From Arcobacter arenosus (GTDB taxonomy: Bacteria > Campylobacterota > Campylobacteria > Campylobacterales > Arcobacteraceae), in assembly GCF_005771535.1 (NCBI RefSeq), contig NZ_VANU01000004.1, positions 1-64,000 of the forward strand: DNA of 64,000 bases, read 5' to 3'. The position numbers and the translations under genes were made by a program. This document shows, one piece after another, positions 42,061-51,077 of this stretch. The first letter of the stretch is position 1. Each line of letters opens with the position of its first letter. The notes beneath the pieces were generated by a model. That model was not told where the DNA came from, made no database searches, and saw only the letters and a list, made by a program, of their open reading frames with translations.

Positions 42061-44901
42061 TTATATATTTTTAGAAAGTTGAATAGTAAAAACAGCCCCT
42101 TCAGTTCCATTTTTAACTGTTAAAGAACCGCCACAATGATCATTTATAATAATTTTACTCATATATAAGCCTAGTCCCGTCCCCTCTTTTTCACTTTTTG
42201 TTGAAAAATATGGATCAAAAATCTTTTCAATTATCTCTTCATCAATTCCATTTCCATTATCACTTATTTCAATATATACATTTTGCTCATCACTATATGT
42301 TCTAATTTTAATTTTTGAATCTAAAACTAAATTTTCAACTAACACATCTTCAGCATTTTTAATTATGTTCAATATAACTTGATTTATCTCTGTTGCATGA
42401 ACCATTACTTCTTCATTTGAGTCTAATTCTATTTCCAACTTTATATTATTTGATTCTAAAGAACCTTTTATAATTGAAACTGAATTATTTATAATATTTT
42501 CAAGACAAATAAGAATTTTTTCCTTATCACTTTTAAAGAAATTTCTAAAATCATCAATGGTAGTAGATAAGTGAATAGAGTAATCACTTATTAAAGATAA
42601 CTCTTTTTCTAAATTTTGTTTAGGAAGTTTTTCATCTAACATCAATCTTATTAAAATATTATTTGTAGTTGCAGAGATTGCAGTTAATGGTTGTCTCCAT
42701 TGATGGGCAATCATTGATAACATCTCACCCATTTGAGCTAACCTACTTTGTTGAATCAATTGTTTGGTTTTTTCTTCATTTTTTGCAATTTCACTTTGTA
42801 CTTTTTCTTCAAGTTTAATTGTTAAAGAATTTAATTCATCTTCAATATCTTTTCTTTTTTGAATATCTCTCCACACAATATGGATTAATTTTTTATCTTG
42901 AAATTCAATTGCTGTAATAACAACATCAAGCCATATTAATGTTCCATCTTTTTTCTTATGAAGCATTTCAAAGGTGCAAGAACCCTCTTCTATAGTTTTA
43001 TGTAAATATTTATCTATTAACTCTAAAGAATTGCTTCCATCTGGTTGAAAAGGTGGTAAAATATTTTCTCTATTAGTATTTATAAACTCTTCTTCACTTT
43101 CAAAACCTAATAATTGATAAGATTTAGGATTACATTTTACTATTTTAGTTTTTCCATCAAATGTTGCCAAAAAAACACCATCAGATGAATCATTAAAAGT
43201 TTTTTCAAATAGAATTTTTTGGGAATGAAGTTCTAATGTTTTTTCTTCAAGTTCTTTTGATTTTAATTCAATATTTCTATTTGCTTCTTGAAGTTTTTTA
43301 TTATGGGTATTTAATACTATTTGTCTATATATCATAATTATAAGGATAATTAAAATTACAATTGCAATTTGCCAAAACTTTGTATAATCAACAAAGTTTT
43401 CATATTTTACAGACATCCATTTATTTTTCAACTCTTGTATTTTAGCAATGGAAATAGACTTAATCGCCTTATTTACAATTGAGACTAATAAATCATAATC
43501 TTCTCTAATCATAATTCTAAAATCTAAATTAAATTCGGTAGTTCCAGAGATTTTTATATCATTAAAGCCATATTTTCTAATATAATGGGATAATTCAGGA
43601 AGAATGTCAATAATTGCAAAAACCTCATTATTCGACAATCCTTTTAAAGCATCAAAATTATTTTTATAACTTGTAAACTTTATTTGTGGATATTTTTCGA
43701 TTAAAATTTTATATATTCCTGTATCTTTTACAATTCCAACTTTTTTACCATCTAAAATAGAAGTATTTGTAATATATCTTTTGTCAAGTTTTGTTGCAAT
43801 AGCAAGGGGATAAGACATATATGGAATAGAAAATCTGCTATATGAAACTTTATCTTCTGTAACTACAGCAGCAAGGGTTAAATCAGCTTCTTTATTTTTA
43901 ATTTTTTCTTCAATTTTTTCATAGCTATCAACAACTTCACAGGAAGAATCAATTAAAGCTTTTTCTTTTATTATATTCCAAAAATCAACAGAGATTCCAT
44001 GGGGTTTATCATTTACAAAAATAAAAGGATGCCAATTTGTAGTGATACATTTAATTTTCTTCTCAACTAAAAACAATCTCTCTTTTGCTTCTAATTCTTC
44101 AATTATATTTGCTTTTTCTTTCTCTAAACCATAGGTATCAATCCATTTTTTTCTTAAATTACTCCACTCAATTTTAGAAATAGAATCAAAAGATTTTTTC
44201 ATAATTCCATAAAGAATTTTATTCTCTTTTGTTATTCCAAATCTTAAATCAGTTTTTTTTAGGTTTGGGAGGTTTAGTTCATCTAACACTTTCATATTAG
44301 TATATTGCTTATTTTTAATTGCATTTTGAGTACTTAAAAGGTGTCCAAAGATAATATCAACTTCACCAAAAGCTAAGGCATCTAATTTTTTTTCAAAACT
44401 TTCATATTCAACTATTTTAAATAAATTTAAATCTTCAATTAGATTTTTATAAAAAATGTTTTTTGTCATACCTAGTTTCATATTTTTTAATGAATTTAGG
44501 TCGGTATAATCTGTTAAATCTTTTCTTGAGAAAATCATTAAAGGGATTTCAAAATAAGGTTTTGTGTAGTTTGTAAAACTTAATCTACTATCACGATAAG
44601 AGATTGCATCAATTATATCAATCTTTTTTTCTTTGAATTTTTTTAGATTAACTGGCCATTTATTAACTTCATATTCAAAGTTTAAAGAACTCTTTTCTGA
44701 TATTAATTGTAAAATATCATAAGAGAATCCTTCTATTTCCCCATTTTTTAAAATAGAAAAAGGTGGAAAGTCTGGTAACATTGCCACCTTGATTTTATTG
44801 TTTTTTATATACTCTTTTTCTTCTTGTGAAAAATTTAATTCTGCAAAAAGTGTAAGTTTAAAAAGTAAAAGTAAAAATAAAAATTTTAACAATCTACTCA
44901 T
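42061..44901 (-). CDS. Tandem SBP-domain (BvgS-like) hybrid-less sensor kinase
   Basis: A 946-residue membrane kinase. A signal peptide (LLKFLFLLLLFKLTLFA) leads into two periplasmic solute-binding (SBP_bac_3, Venus-flytrap) domains at about residues 25-255 and 275-500, the second containing DLTLAAVVTEDKVSYSRFS. One membrane helix (IAIVILIILIIMIY) is followed by a coiled coil, a PAS domain with KKDGTLIWLDVVITA, and a HisKA box EMLSMIAHQWRQPLTAI. The ATPase motifs are NIIKNAEDVL, ISDNGNGID, PYFSTKSEKEGTGLGLYM. It resembles BvgS/EvgS but lacks receiver and Hpt domains. The first codon overlaps the GNAT gene stop (ATGA), so it is the last gene of the engB/lpt run. No partner regulator is nearby. 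Confidence 0.93.
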   Translation of the reverse strand: MSRLLKFLFLLLLFKLTLFAELNFSQEEKEYIKNNKIKVAMLPDFPPFSILKNGEIEGFSYDILQLISEKSSLNFEYEVNKWPVNLKKFKEKKIDIIDAISYRDSRLSFTNYTKPYFEIPLMIFSRKDLTDYTDLNSLKNMKLGMTKNIFYKNLIEDLNLFKIVEYESFEKKLDALAFGEVDIIFGHLLSTQNAIKNKQYTNMKVLDELNLPNLKKTDLRFGITKENKILYGIMKKSFDSISKIEWSNLRKKWIDTYGLEKEKANIIEELEAKERLFLVEKKIKCITTNWHPFIFVNDKPHGISVDFWNIIKEKALIDSSCEVVDSYEKIEEKIKNKEADLTLAAVVTEDKVSYSRFSIPYMSYPLAIATKLDKRYITNTSILDGKKVGIVKDTGIYKILIEKYPQIKFTSYKNNFDALKGLSNNEVFAIIDILPELSHYIRKYGFNDIKISGTTEFNLDFRIMIREDYDLLVSIVNKAIKSISIAKIQELKNKWMSVKYENFVDYTKFWQIAIVILIILIIMIYRQIVLNTHNKKLQEANRNIELKSKELEEKTLELHSQKILFEKTFNDSSDGVFLATFDGKTKIVKCNPKSYQLLGFESEEEFINTNRENILPPFQPDGSNSLELIDKYLHKTIEEGSCTFEMLHKKKDGTLIWLDVVITAIEFQDKKLIHIVWRDIQKRKDIEDELNSLTIKLEEKVQSEIAKNEEKTKQLIQQSRLAQMGEMLSMIAHQWRQPLTAISATTNNILIRLMLDEKLPKQNLEKELSLISDYSIHLSTTIDDFRNFFKSDKEKILICLENIINNSVSIIKGSLESNNIKLEIELDSNEEVMVHATEINQVILNIIKNAEDVLVENLVLDSKIKIRTYSDEQNVYIEISDNGNGIDEEIIEKIFDPYFSTKSEKEGTGLGLYMSKIIINDHCGGSLTVKNGTEGAVFTIQLSKNI

Positions 44902-45359
44902 AAATCATAAACCATTGCAATTTCATCACAAACAGGAAAGTGTTTACATCTAATACAATCAGCCCATATTTTATGTTCTGGTATTTTCTCTTTCTCTATT
45001 TCATAAAATCCCAATGATTCAAAAAAACCTTTTTGATAAGTTAAGGAAAGGATTTGTTGTAAACCCAAAGTTTTAGCCTCTTTTATACAAGCTTCTACTA
45101 ACCTCTTACCTAATTTTAAACCCCTAAAGTTTTTAGACACAACTAAGCTTCTTACTTCAGAAAGTCTTGCTGAATGTACGTGTAAAGCAGTAAAACCTGC
45201 CATTACACCATCAACTTCTACAACTGTATATGATCTAATTGTATTAGCCATTTCATCTTCTGTTCTAAGAAGAATAATTCCATTTTCAACTTCTTCTTTA
45301 ACTAATGATTGCATTGTAGCAATATGGCTAACATCTGGTTTATAAAATTTAATTTCCAA
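44898..45359 (-). CDS. GNAT acetyltransferase, N-acetylglutamate-synthase-like
   Basis: A 153-residue GNAT protein. The acetyl-CoA loop is FRGLKLGKRLVEACIKEA, after VRSLVVSKNFRG. The C-terminus ADCIRCKHFPVCDEIAMV, with four cysteines, is typical of the short N-acetylglutamate synthase type seen in bacteria without a full ArgA, so a first step in arginine synthesis is likely. The cysteine cluster may bind zinc. It overlaps engB by 11 bases and the kinase downstream by four. Confidence 0.85.
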   Translation of the reverse strand: MEIKFYKPDVSHIATMQSLVKEEVENGIILLRTEDEMANTIRSYTVVEVDGVMAGFTALHVHSARLSEVRSLVVSKNFRGLKLGKRLVEACIKEAKTLGLQQILSLTYQKGFFESLGFYEIEKEKIPEHKIWADCIRCKHFPVCDEIAMVYDL

Positions 45360-45951
45360 AAAGATATCCTGTAATTCTATCTTGAAGTTGTTGTAAACCT
45401 CGTTTTTTTAAGTTTGAAATAAAAATACCCTCAGGGTATTCTCTTTTTAACTTTTGTAAATCATTTTGTTTCAATTTATCAATTTTTGTAAAGGCATTAA
45501 TGATAATTTGATCGCCTCTTTTTATTGTCTTTAAAAACTCATCTACATTTTTGTCAATTGCTAAATCTGGATGTCTTGAATCAATCAAATGAACAAAAAT
45601 CTGTAAACAAGGTCTTTGTTCTAAATATCCAGTTAAGTTTTTATTCCAATCTCTTTTTAAACTTTTTGAAACCTTAGCATATCCAAAACCTGGTAAATCA
45701 ACAAATCTAGAATAAACATAAGGTAACTCTTCATCTTCTGTTTTAAACTTAATATCAAAATAGTTTATCAACTGTGTTTTCCCTGGAGTAGAAGATGATT
45801 TAGCTAAACCTTTTCTATTTGTAAGGGTATTTAATAAAGAAGATTTACCAACATTACTTCTTCCTAAAAAAGCAACTTCTGCTTTATCTGGACTTGGAGA
45901 ATCCATAATACTTTGAGCTGAAGTTAAAAACTTTGCATCAACAATTTTCAT
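45349..45951 (-). CDS. engB: Ribosome biogenesis GTPase EngB (YihA/YsxC)
   Basis: A 200-residue small GTPase needed for 50S subunit assembly. G motifs: GRSNVGKSSLLNTL (P-loop), STPGKTQLINYF (switch I), DLPGFGYAKV (G3), NAFTKIDKLK (G4, TKID) and ISNLKKRGL (G5 region). Its length is standard. It starts on the last base of lptA's stop region, overlapping by one base, and its end overlaps the GNAT gene. The pairing with lptA is common in Campylobacterota. Confidence 0.96.
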   Translation of the reverse strand: MKIVDAKFLTSAQSIMDSPSPDKAEVAFLGRSNVGKSSLLNTLTNRKGLAKSSSTPGKTQLINYFDIKFKTEDEELPYVYSRFVDLPGFGYAKVSKSLKRDWNKNLTGYLEQRPCLQIFVHLIDSRHPDLAIDKNVDEFLKTIKRGDQIIINAFTKIDKLKQNDLQKLKREYPEGIFISNLKKRGLQQLQDRITGYLFGN

Positions 45952-46448
45952 TATTTCTTCTCTTCTTTATTTTTATCATTGTTATTAACATTAATGATAA
46001 ATCTTACTGGTTTATTTTGAGTTCCTTTAACCTTTGCATTACCTGTCAATTGGTTAATAAAAATAGTTTCCCCAAAAAGTTCTCTTTGTTCACTTTCTTC
46101 TTTTACGTAACCATTACCAATGATTGTATATTCTTGTTTTTTTGGAGAATAGATAACTCTATTACCTTTCCCTTTATATATTTTACCATTACTATAAATT
46201 TCAAAATCTGCATTACCTGAAGCCACATATTTAAATGGGGTATTAGACTTACCCTTCTTATTAGCTTCCATAAAAATCTCTAATTTATATGCATTTAGTT
46301 TATCTTTGCCCATTTTTAATTTTACATTACCAGTAAAGATAGTTATTCCTTTTGAATCATCCGATTCAAAACTATCAGCATCAATAATTAATTTATCATT
46401 TGCAAAAATCAAAGTTGTAAAAAACAACAATGTTATAAAAAATTTCAT
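45951..46448 (-). CDS. lptA: LPS transport periplasmic protein LptA
   Basis: A 165-residue periplasmic protein with signal peptide (FFITLLFFTTLIFA). The OstA/LptA beta-jellyroll is recognisable: DSFESDDSKGITIFTGNVKL, KLNAYKLEIFM, SNTPFKYVASGNADFEI, GKGNRVIYSPKKQEYTIIG. It forms the bridge carrying lipopolysaccharide from LptC to the outer membrane. It lies three bases after lptC and is followed by engB. The Lys-rich tail (NNDKNKEEKK) is unusual and may be disordered. Confidence 0.92.
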   Translation of the reverse strand: MKFFITLLFFTTLIFANDKLIIDADSFESDDSKGITIFTGNVKLKMGKDKLNAYKLEIFMEANKKGKSNTPFKYVASGNADFEIYSNGKIYKGKGNRVIYSPKKQEYTIIGNGYVKEESEQRELFGETIFINQLTGNAKVKGTQNKPVRFIINVNNNDKNKEEKK

Positions 46449-46451
46449 TTA

Positions 46452-46985
46452 TTAATTTCCTTTATTTGTATCAATTTCAAAATGAGTGTTTTTAGCACTC
46501 ATATAATATTTATTTAAATCAAGATATATATTTTCACCCTTAATGTAATTTTCATAATAATTACCGTCAAAGGGTTTTGAATTAAACGCAATTTTCGTTT
46601 GTGCATTATAATCTAATTCATCGGTATTTAAATTAACATAATCATTTCTAGTAAACTTTACATTATTTAAAAATTTGAACTTTTCAGCTCTTTTTACAAT
46701 TTTATCAGCCAATAATGTATCAGTTATAATATCACCCTTTGAGTTTATATTTCTTGTTGTTAAAGAACCATTAAGTAATACATCTTTTGTTTTATATCTT
46801 ATTGCCTTTTTTGAATAAACAATCCTATTCATATTTTGTGGACTTAATGTATACATTATTGAATCATCAAACACTAAAAGGGGCAAATCTTCAATTGATT
46901 CTTTTTTATCCACTTTATCAAAGGGGATAAAGTAGCTAAAAGTTGCAAGAATCAACAAGGATAAAACAAAAATTCTTATAACCAT
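46452..46985 (-). CDS. lptC: LPS export protein LptC
   Basis: A 177-residue protein with a single N-terminal membrane helix (IRIFVLSLLILATFSYF) and a periplasmic LptC-type beta-jellyroll containing KKAIRYKTKDVLLNGSLTT and DELDYNAQTKIAFNSKPFDG. LptC ties the LptBFG transporter to LptA. Sequence similarity is weak across this family, so position counts: it overlaps kdsC by ten bases and precedes lptA, the same kdsC-lptC-lptA order as in E. coli. Confidence 0.9.
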   Translation of the reverse strand: MVIRIFVLSLLILATFSYFIPFDKVDKKESIEDLPLLVFDDSIMYTLSPQNMNRIVYSKKAIRYKTKDVLLNGSLTTRNINSKGDIITDTLLADKIVKRAEKFKFLNNVKFTRNDYVNLNTDELDYNAQTKIAFNSKPFDGNYYENYIKGENIYLDLNKYYMSAKNTHFEIDTNKGN

Positions 46986-47473
46986 GCTTTAATAAAATCC
47001 TCTTCTATCCCATCTTCTTTTATAATATACTCAATCATCTCTCTAACCGCACCTTTACCGCCATAAGATTTACATTGAATATTTACAATCTCTTTTATAT
47101 ATTTTGAACCATTAGCAGGAGTAAAAGATATAGCAGCTTTTTTTAGCATCTTATAATCATTTAAATCATCACCAATAGCTGCAACTTCATTCCAAGTAAT
47201 ACCCTCTTCTTCTAGGATTTTTTCTAACACTTCATCTTTATTATGAACACCTTGATATAGATGCTCAATTTTTAAATCTTTAGCTCTTCTTTCAACTATT
47301 AAAGAGTTTCTTCCTGTAATAATTGCAGCTTTTTTCCCAAGCTTTTTTGTCCATGTTGCAATTGCTAAACCGTCTGCAACATCAAAAGTTTTAAGTTCAT
47401 CACCATTATTTGAATATGTAATTCCACCATCTGTTAATGTTCCATCAACATCAAGAACAATTAACTTAATCAT
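46976..47473 (-). CDS. kdsC: KDO-8-phosphate phosphatase KdsC
   Basis: A 165-residue HAD phosphatase releasing phosphate from 3-deoxy-D-manno-octulosonate 8-phosphate for LPS core synthesis. Motif I is VLDVDGTLTDG with both catalytic aspartates, motif II is IITGRNS, the Lys is in the HNKDEVL stretch, and motif III is AIGDDLNDYKML. There is no cap domain, as expected for this tetrameric family. It overlaps hisB by four bases and lptC by ten. Confidence 0.95.
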   Translation of the reverse strand: MIKLIVLDVDGTLTDGGITYSNNGDELKTFDVADGLAIATWTKKLGKKAAIITGRNSLIVERRAKDLKIEHLYQGVHNKDEVLEKILEEEGITWNEVAAIGDDLNDYKMLKKAAISFTPANGSKYIKEIVNIQCKSYGGKGAVREMIEYIIKEDGIEEDFIKAWL

Positions 47474-48042
47474 AAAACACCTTTTGTACTTGGTATTCCA
47501 AGCTTTTCATTTTTTGCTAAAGCTCGTCTAAGTGCCACGGCAAAGGCTTTGAAACTAGCTTCTAAAATATGGTGTTTATTTCTTCCTCTATCATTTATAA
47601 TATGAACTGTTAGACCTGCATTTCCTGAAAGGGCATGGAAAAACTCTTCGGCAAGCTCAACATCAAACTCTCCAACTTTTCCAGTTACATTAACCTCATA
47701 AACTAAAAAAGGTCTATTTGATAAATCTAAAGCACATGTAGTTGCCGCTTCATCCATTACAACTGTTGCATTTCCATATCTTTCAACATTTTCGATTGGG
47801 AAAATCTCTTCTTTTAAAGCTTTTCCTAAAACAATACCACAATCTTCAACTGTATGGTGTGCATCAATATGTAAATCACCTTTACAAGTTAAATCTATAT
47901 CAATACCACTATGTTTTGAAAGGGCTTCAAGCATATGGTCAAAGAAACCTACTCCTGTATCTATTTGAGAGGAACCATTACCTGATATATCAACTCTACA
48001 TTTAATATCTGTTTCTTTAGTTTGTCTATTTAATTCTGTCAT
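47470..48042 (-). CDS. hisB: Imidazoleglycerol-phosphate dehydratase HisB
   Basis: A 190-residue monofunctional dehydratase of histidine synthesis. The manganese-binding repeats are visible: GFFDHMLEALSKHSG and DAHHTVEDCGIVLGKAL in the first half, and EEFFHALSGNAGLTVH and NKHHILEASFKAFAVALRRAL in the second. The histidinol-phosphatase domain of E. coli HisB is absent, as usual outside enterics. It lies between rlpA and kdsC with ATGA-type overlap to kdsC; a histidine gene in an envelope operon is a typical Campylobacterota arrangement. Confidence 0.96.
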   Translation of the reverse strand: MTELNRQTKETDIKCRVDISGNGSSQIDTGVGFFDHMLEALSKHSGIDIDLTCKGDLHIDAHHTVEDCGIVLGKALKEEIFPIENVERYGNATVVMDEAATTCALDLSNRPFLVYEVNVTGKVGEFDVELAEEFFHALSGNAGLTVHIINDRGRNKHHILEASFKAFAVALRRALAKNEKLGIPSTKGVL

Positions 48043-48050
48043 CTATTTTC

Positions 48051-48860
48051 CTATTCAGCAATAATCATTGCCCCAGTTAAACCATTATTTGTTCTATAAT
48101 CTCTAGCTTCTTCTTCTGATCTAAACCCTGCAATCCAAACTCTGTTTATTGGTTTACTTTCAAAAGTACCTTCTTTAATAACAACATTATACCTATCTTC
48201 TAATGCTAATTCAAATTTTCTTTTTGTAATTTTAGCACCTTCAAGTCTTCTAAATGCACCAACTTGAATATAATATTTTCCAACAGTTGCAGTTTCTTGT
48301 TTTTCCTCTTTTGTTTGAGCAATTTTTGCATGGAATCCAAGAACTGTAATTTTAACATTAGCAGTTCCCTTTTTTACCATATCAACATCATGGGCAGCTT
48401 TATTTGAAAGGTCAATAATTCTTCCACTTACAAAAGGCCCTCTGTCATTAATTCTAACAATAGTTGATTTACCATTATCAAGGTTCTCAACTTTTACCAT
48501 TGTATTCATAGGTAAAGTTTTATGGGCAGCAGTTTGAGCATACATATCATAAATCTCACCATTAGAAGTTTTTTTTGCATGAAAATTTGGACCATACCAA
48601 GATGCAATTCCCCTTTGTGTATCCCCAACTTTTGCTAAAGTTGGATAATACCATTTCCCAGCAATTTTATAAGGCCTCATAGTTGCTCTATGCATTGCTT
48701 TAGAATTTTTAATTTCTTGAGATCCAAGTGGCTTGTGTACTTTTTTACCAAGAATAGGTATATAACTACCATAATTTGTTGATTTTGAAGAACATCCAGT
48801 AAATATTACTCCAAAAGCTAAAGCTGAAAAACTAAATTTGATTATTTTATCTGATAACAA
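48051..48860 (-). CDS. rlpA: RlpA septal-ring lytic transglycosylase lipoprotein
   Basis: A 269-residue lipoprotein (lipobox VIFTGCSS). The double-psi beta-barrel includes GIASWYGPNFHAKKTSNGE, AAHKTLPMNTMVKVENL and VRINDRGPFVSGRIIDLS, the RGP/D residues being those of active RlpA. The C-terminal SPOR domain (YYIQVGAFRRLEGAKI) binds denuded glycan at the division site. RlpA cleaves glycan strands without stem peptides. It overlaps mltD by 14 bases, so two peptidoglycan-cutting enzymes are co-translated. Confidence 0.95.
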   Translation of the reverse strand: MLSDKIIKFSFSALAFGVIFTGCSSKSTNYGSYIPILGKKVHKPLGSQEIKNSKAMHRATMRPYKIAGKWYYPTLAKVGDTQRGIASWYGPNFHAKKTSNGEIYDMYAQTAAHKTLPMNTMVKVENLDNGKSTIVRINDRGPFVSGRIIDLSNKAAHDVDMVKKGTANVKITVLGFHAKIAQTKEEKQETATVGKYYIQVGAFRRLEGAKITKRKFELALEDRYNVVIKEGTFESKPINRVWIAGFRSEEEARDYRTNNGLTGAMIIAE

Positions 48861-50250
48861 GTCTATCCCCTATTTTAAGAAAACTATCTTTTAAATTATT
48901 ATCTTTCATAATTTTCTTAACATCAACCTTATATTTTCTAGCAATAGAATACAAAGAATCACCGCTTTTAACAGTGTATCTTTTTTTAGTAGGTCTACTA
49001 CTCATTTTAAAAATATTTCTATTTTTTATCATATCATTTGGAATTGGCAATAAAAGTTTTTGCTTTAATGATAAAAATGATGATTTTAATTTATTTTGTT
49101 TTTTTATCATTTCAACTGTGATATTATACTTTTTTGCAATACCAATTAAGGTATCTCCACTTCTTACAGTATGAACTGCATAAACAGTATCTTTAATGCT
49201 GTTTTTATTTAAATTAAATCTACTTAATCTACTATATGGGATATTGATTGTATAAAAATTTTCACTTGGAGGGACTATTCCTCTTTTTAAGTGTTTGTTT
49301 AATTCATATAACTCTTCATATTTCATACCAATTGCTTTTGCAATATTATTTAAATGCCAACCACCTTTAACAGGAACAGTTGCAATTGTTTTTGAAATAC
49401 CCATATTTAATAAGTGTGAATTAGCATCATTTTTTATGAAATTTTGTGAATTTAACATAGCTAATGAGATAATCTTTCTAATATATCTTCTAGATTCTTT
49501 TGGAAGATATTGTCTATCTAAACCTTTTTGTTCTTGAAGTAAATCTTCAATATCTGGATTGATTCCCCAAGTTTTAACCTCTTCATATACATCTCTTAAT
49601 TTATAATAAGAAACTCTTCTTTTTTGGTATTGAGCAATTGTTTTTCTAAATTCATATATCTTTTTACTTCTTTTTTGTGAAGGGTGTTTTTCCACATAAA
49701 TATCTAAAATAGCTCTAGTTAATGCTTCTATAACTCTTCCTTCACCACAGTTATATGCAATTGCAGCTAAATACCATTTATCAAATCTATCATGTAAGGC
49801 ATTTAAATATTTTGTTGCAGCAATTGTTGATTTAACGAGATCCATTCTCTCATCAACATAAAAATCATTTTTTAAACCATACATTTTTGCAGTTCCATGC
49901 ATAAATTGCCAAAGACCTGTTGCTCTTACATAAGATTTAGCATCAATATCAAAATTTGATTCTGCCATTGCCATATAAATAAATACATCTGGAATATTTT
50001 GTTGTCTTAGTATATCTTTTACTCTTGGTACAAATAATGATGCTTCATTAAGTTTTTCTAAGTAATTATGGGAATTTCTTCTATTTTGAAATTGCTCATA
50101 CACCTCTTGAAGTTTATAGTCAGTTATAAAAGAAGATTTAATATCTAAATCTTCCAGAATTTGTAAATCTCTTTGTGTGAAATTTGAACCTATTAAGGAT
50201 GCATAAGAATAAATAGAAAAAACAAAAATTAGTAATAATAGTTTTTTCAA
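48847..50250 (-). CDS. mltD: Membrane-bound lytic murein transglycosylase D with two LysM domains
   Basis: A 467-residue periplasmic enzyme. The SLT domain has the catalytic Glu in MAMAESNFDIDAKSYVRATG, then LWQFMHGTAKMYGL and IAAIAYNCGEGRV-like AYNCGEGR. Two LysM modules close the protein (YAVHTVRSGDTLIGIAKKYN and YTVKSGDSLYSIARKYK). I favour TTG 50250 as start: AGGAAAG stands eight bases before it and the protein then opens with a clean signal peptide (KKLLLLIFVFSIYSYA); ATG 50280 would add ten residues without a ribosome site. There is no lipobox. It follows tatD by 38 bases. Confidence 0.94.
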   Translation of the reverse strand: MKKLLLLIFVFSIYSYASLIGSNFTQRDLQILEDLDIKSSFITDYKLQEVYEQFQNRRNSHNYLEKLNEASLFVPRVKDILRQQNIPDVFIYMAMAESNFDIDAKSYVRATGLWQFMHGTAKMYGLKNDFYVDERMDLVKSTIAATKYLNALHDRFDKWYLAAIAYNCGEGRVIEALTRAILDIYVEKHPSQKRSKKIYEFRKTIAQYQKRRVSYYKLRDVYEEVKTWGINPDIEDLLQEQKGLDRQYLPKESRRYIRKIISLAMLNSQNFIKNDANSHLLNMGISKTIATVPVKGGWHLNNIAKAIGMKYEELYELNKHLKRGIVPPSENFYTINIPYSRLSRFNLNKNSIKDTVYAVHTVRSGDTLIGIAKKYNITVEMIKKQNKLKSSFLSLKQKLLLPIPNDMIKNRNIFKMSSRPTKKRYTVKSGDSLYSIARKYKVDVKKIMKDNNLKDSFLKIGDRLVIR

Positions 50251-50288
50251 ATTCACTTTCCTATATATAAAAATAGACAATAGTATAG

Positions 50289-51077
50289 CTAAAGTATCGT
50301 AGAAAATTCCTTAAATAGCCTTATTGCGTTATTTGTGGTAAGTTCTTCTATCTCATCTTTTGTCATATTTAATAATTCAGCCATTTTCTCTGCCACTAAA
50401 TTTGTATAAAAAGGCTCATTTCTTTTCCCTCTATGAGGATGTGGCGTCAAATATGGACCATCAGTTTCTATAATAAGTTTTTCTTTGGGAACTTTTGATA
50501 AAACCTCTATAAGTTTTCTTGCATTTTTAAATGTTAAGACTCCACCAATTCCATAATAGAAATTATGTTCAGATAAAGGAAGAAGATGTTCACTTGCATT
50601 ATAGCAATGTAAAACTCCACCAACCTCTTTCGCATTTGTATCAATTAATATTTCTCTTGAATCGTTTGAAGCATCTCTAATATGAACAATAAGAGGTTTT
50701 TTTACTTTTTTTGCAAACTCAATTTGAGCTATAAAAACCTCTTTTTGTTTTTTTATATTTTGTTGTTTTTCTTCTTCATCTTCAGGAAGTCTATAATAGT
50801 CAAGCCCACATTCACCAATTGCAATACATTTTGGATGATTTACATATTTTTCCATAATTGCTTCATCATACATATCAATATCATAAGGGTGTATTCCAAC
50901 AGCAAAAAAAACTTCATCATATTTTTCTGCTAGTTTTATAGCTTGAGGTAAATCGTTAAAATCTGCTCCTGGAATTAAAAAGCCTTTAACTTTATTTTCA
51001 AGGGCACGATTTATAACTTCATCTATATCTTCATAGTATTGTTTATTATCAAGATGTATATGTGTATCTATTATGAT
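50289..51077 (-). CDS. tatD: TatD-family metal-dependent hydrolase, apparent ATC start
   Basis: A protein of about 262 residues of the TatD deoxyribonuclease family. Metal ligands are in IIDTHIHLDN at the very start, GECGLDYYR, LIVHIRDA, VLHCYN and IETDGPYLTPHPHRG. The first ATG (50873) lies after the DTHIHLD motif and would remove a third of the barrel. Reading back, the frame is open and the family's usual MIIDTHIHLD corresponds to ATC ATA ATA GAT at 51077. AAAAGG sits eight bases ahead. An ATG there would create the ATGA overlap so common in this genome, so the start looks like a one-base change. Confidence 0.9.
   Translation of the reverse strand: MIIDTHIHLDNKQYYEDIDEVINRALENKVKGFLIPGADFNDLPQAIKLAEKYDEVFFAVGIHPYDIDMYDEAIMEKYVNHPKCIAIGECGLDYYRLPEDEEEKQQNIKKQKEVFIAQIEFAKKVKKPLIVHIRDASNDSREILIDTNAKEVGGVLHCYNASEHLLPLSEHNFYYGIGGVLTFKNARKLIEVLSKVPKEKLIIETDGPYLTPHPHRGKRNEPFYTNLVAEKMAELLNMTKDEIEELTTNNAIRLFKEFSTIL

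Noticed and set aside
50289-50873. A short 194-residue TatD protein starting at 50873
   Set aside because: The DTHIHLD metal-binding motif lies upstream in the same open frame, so the short form cannot be the whole protein.
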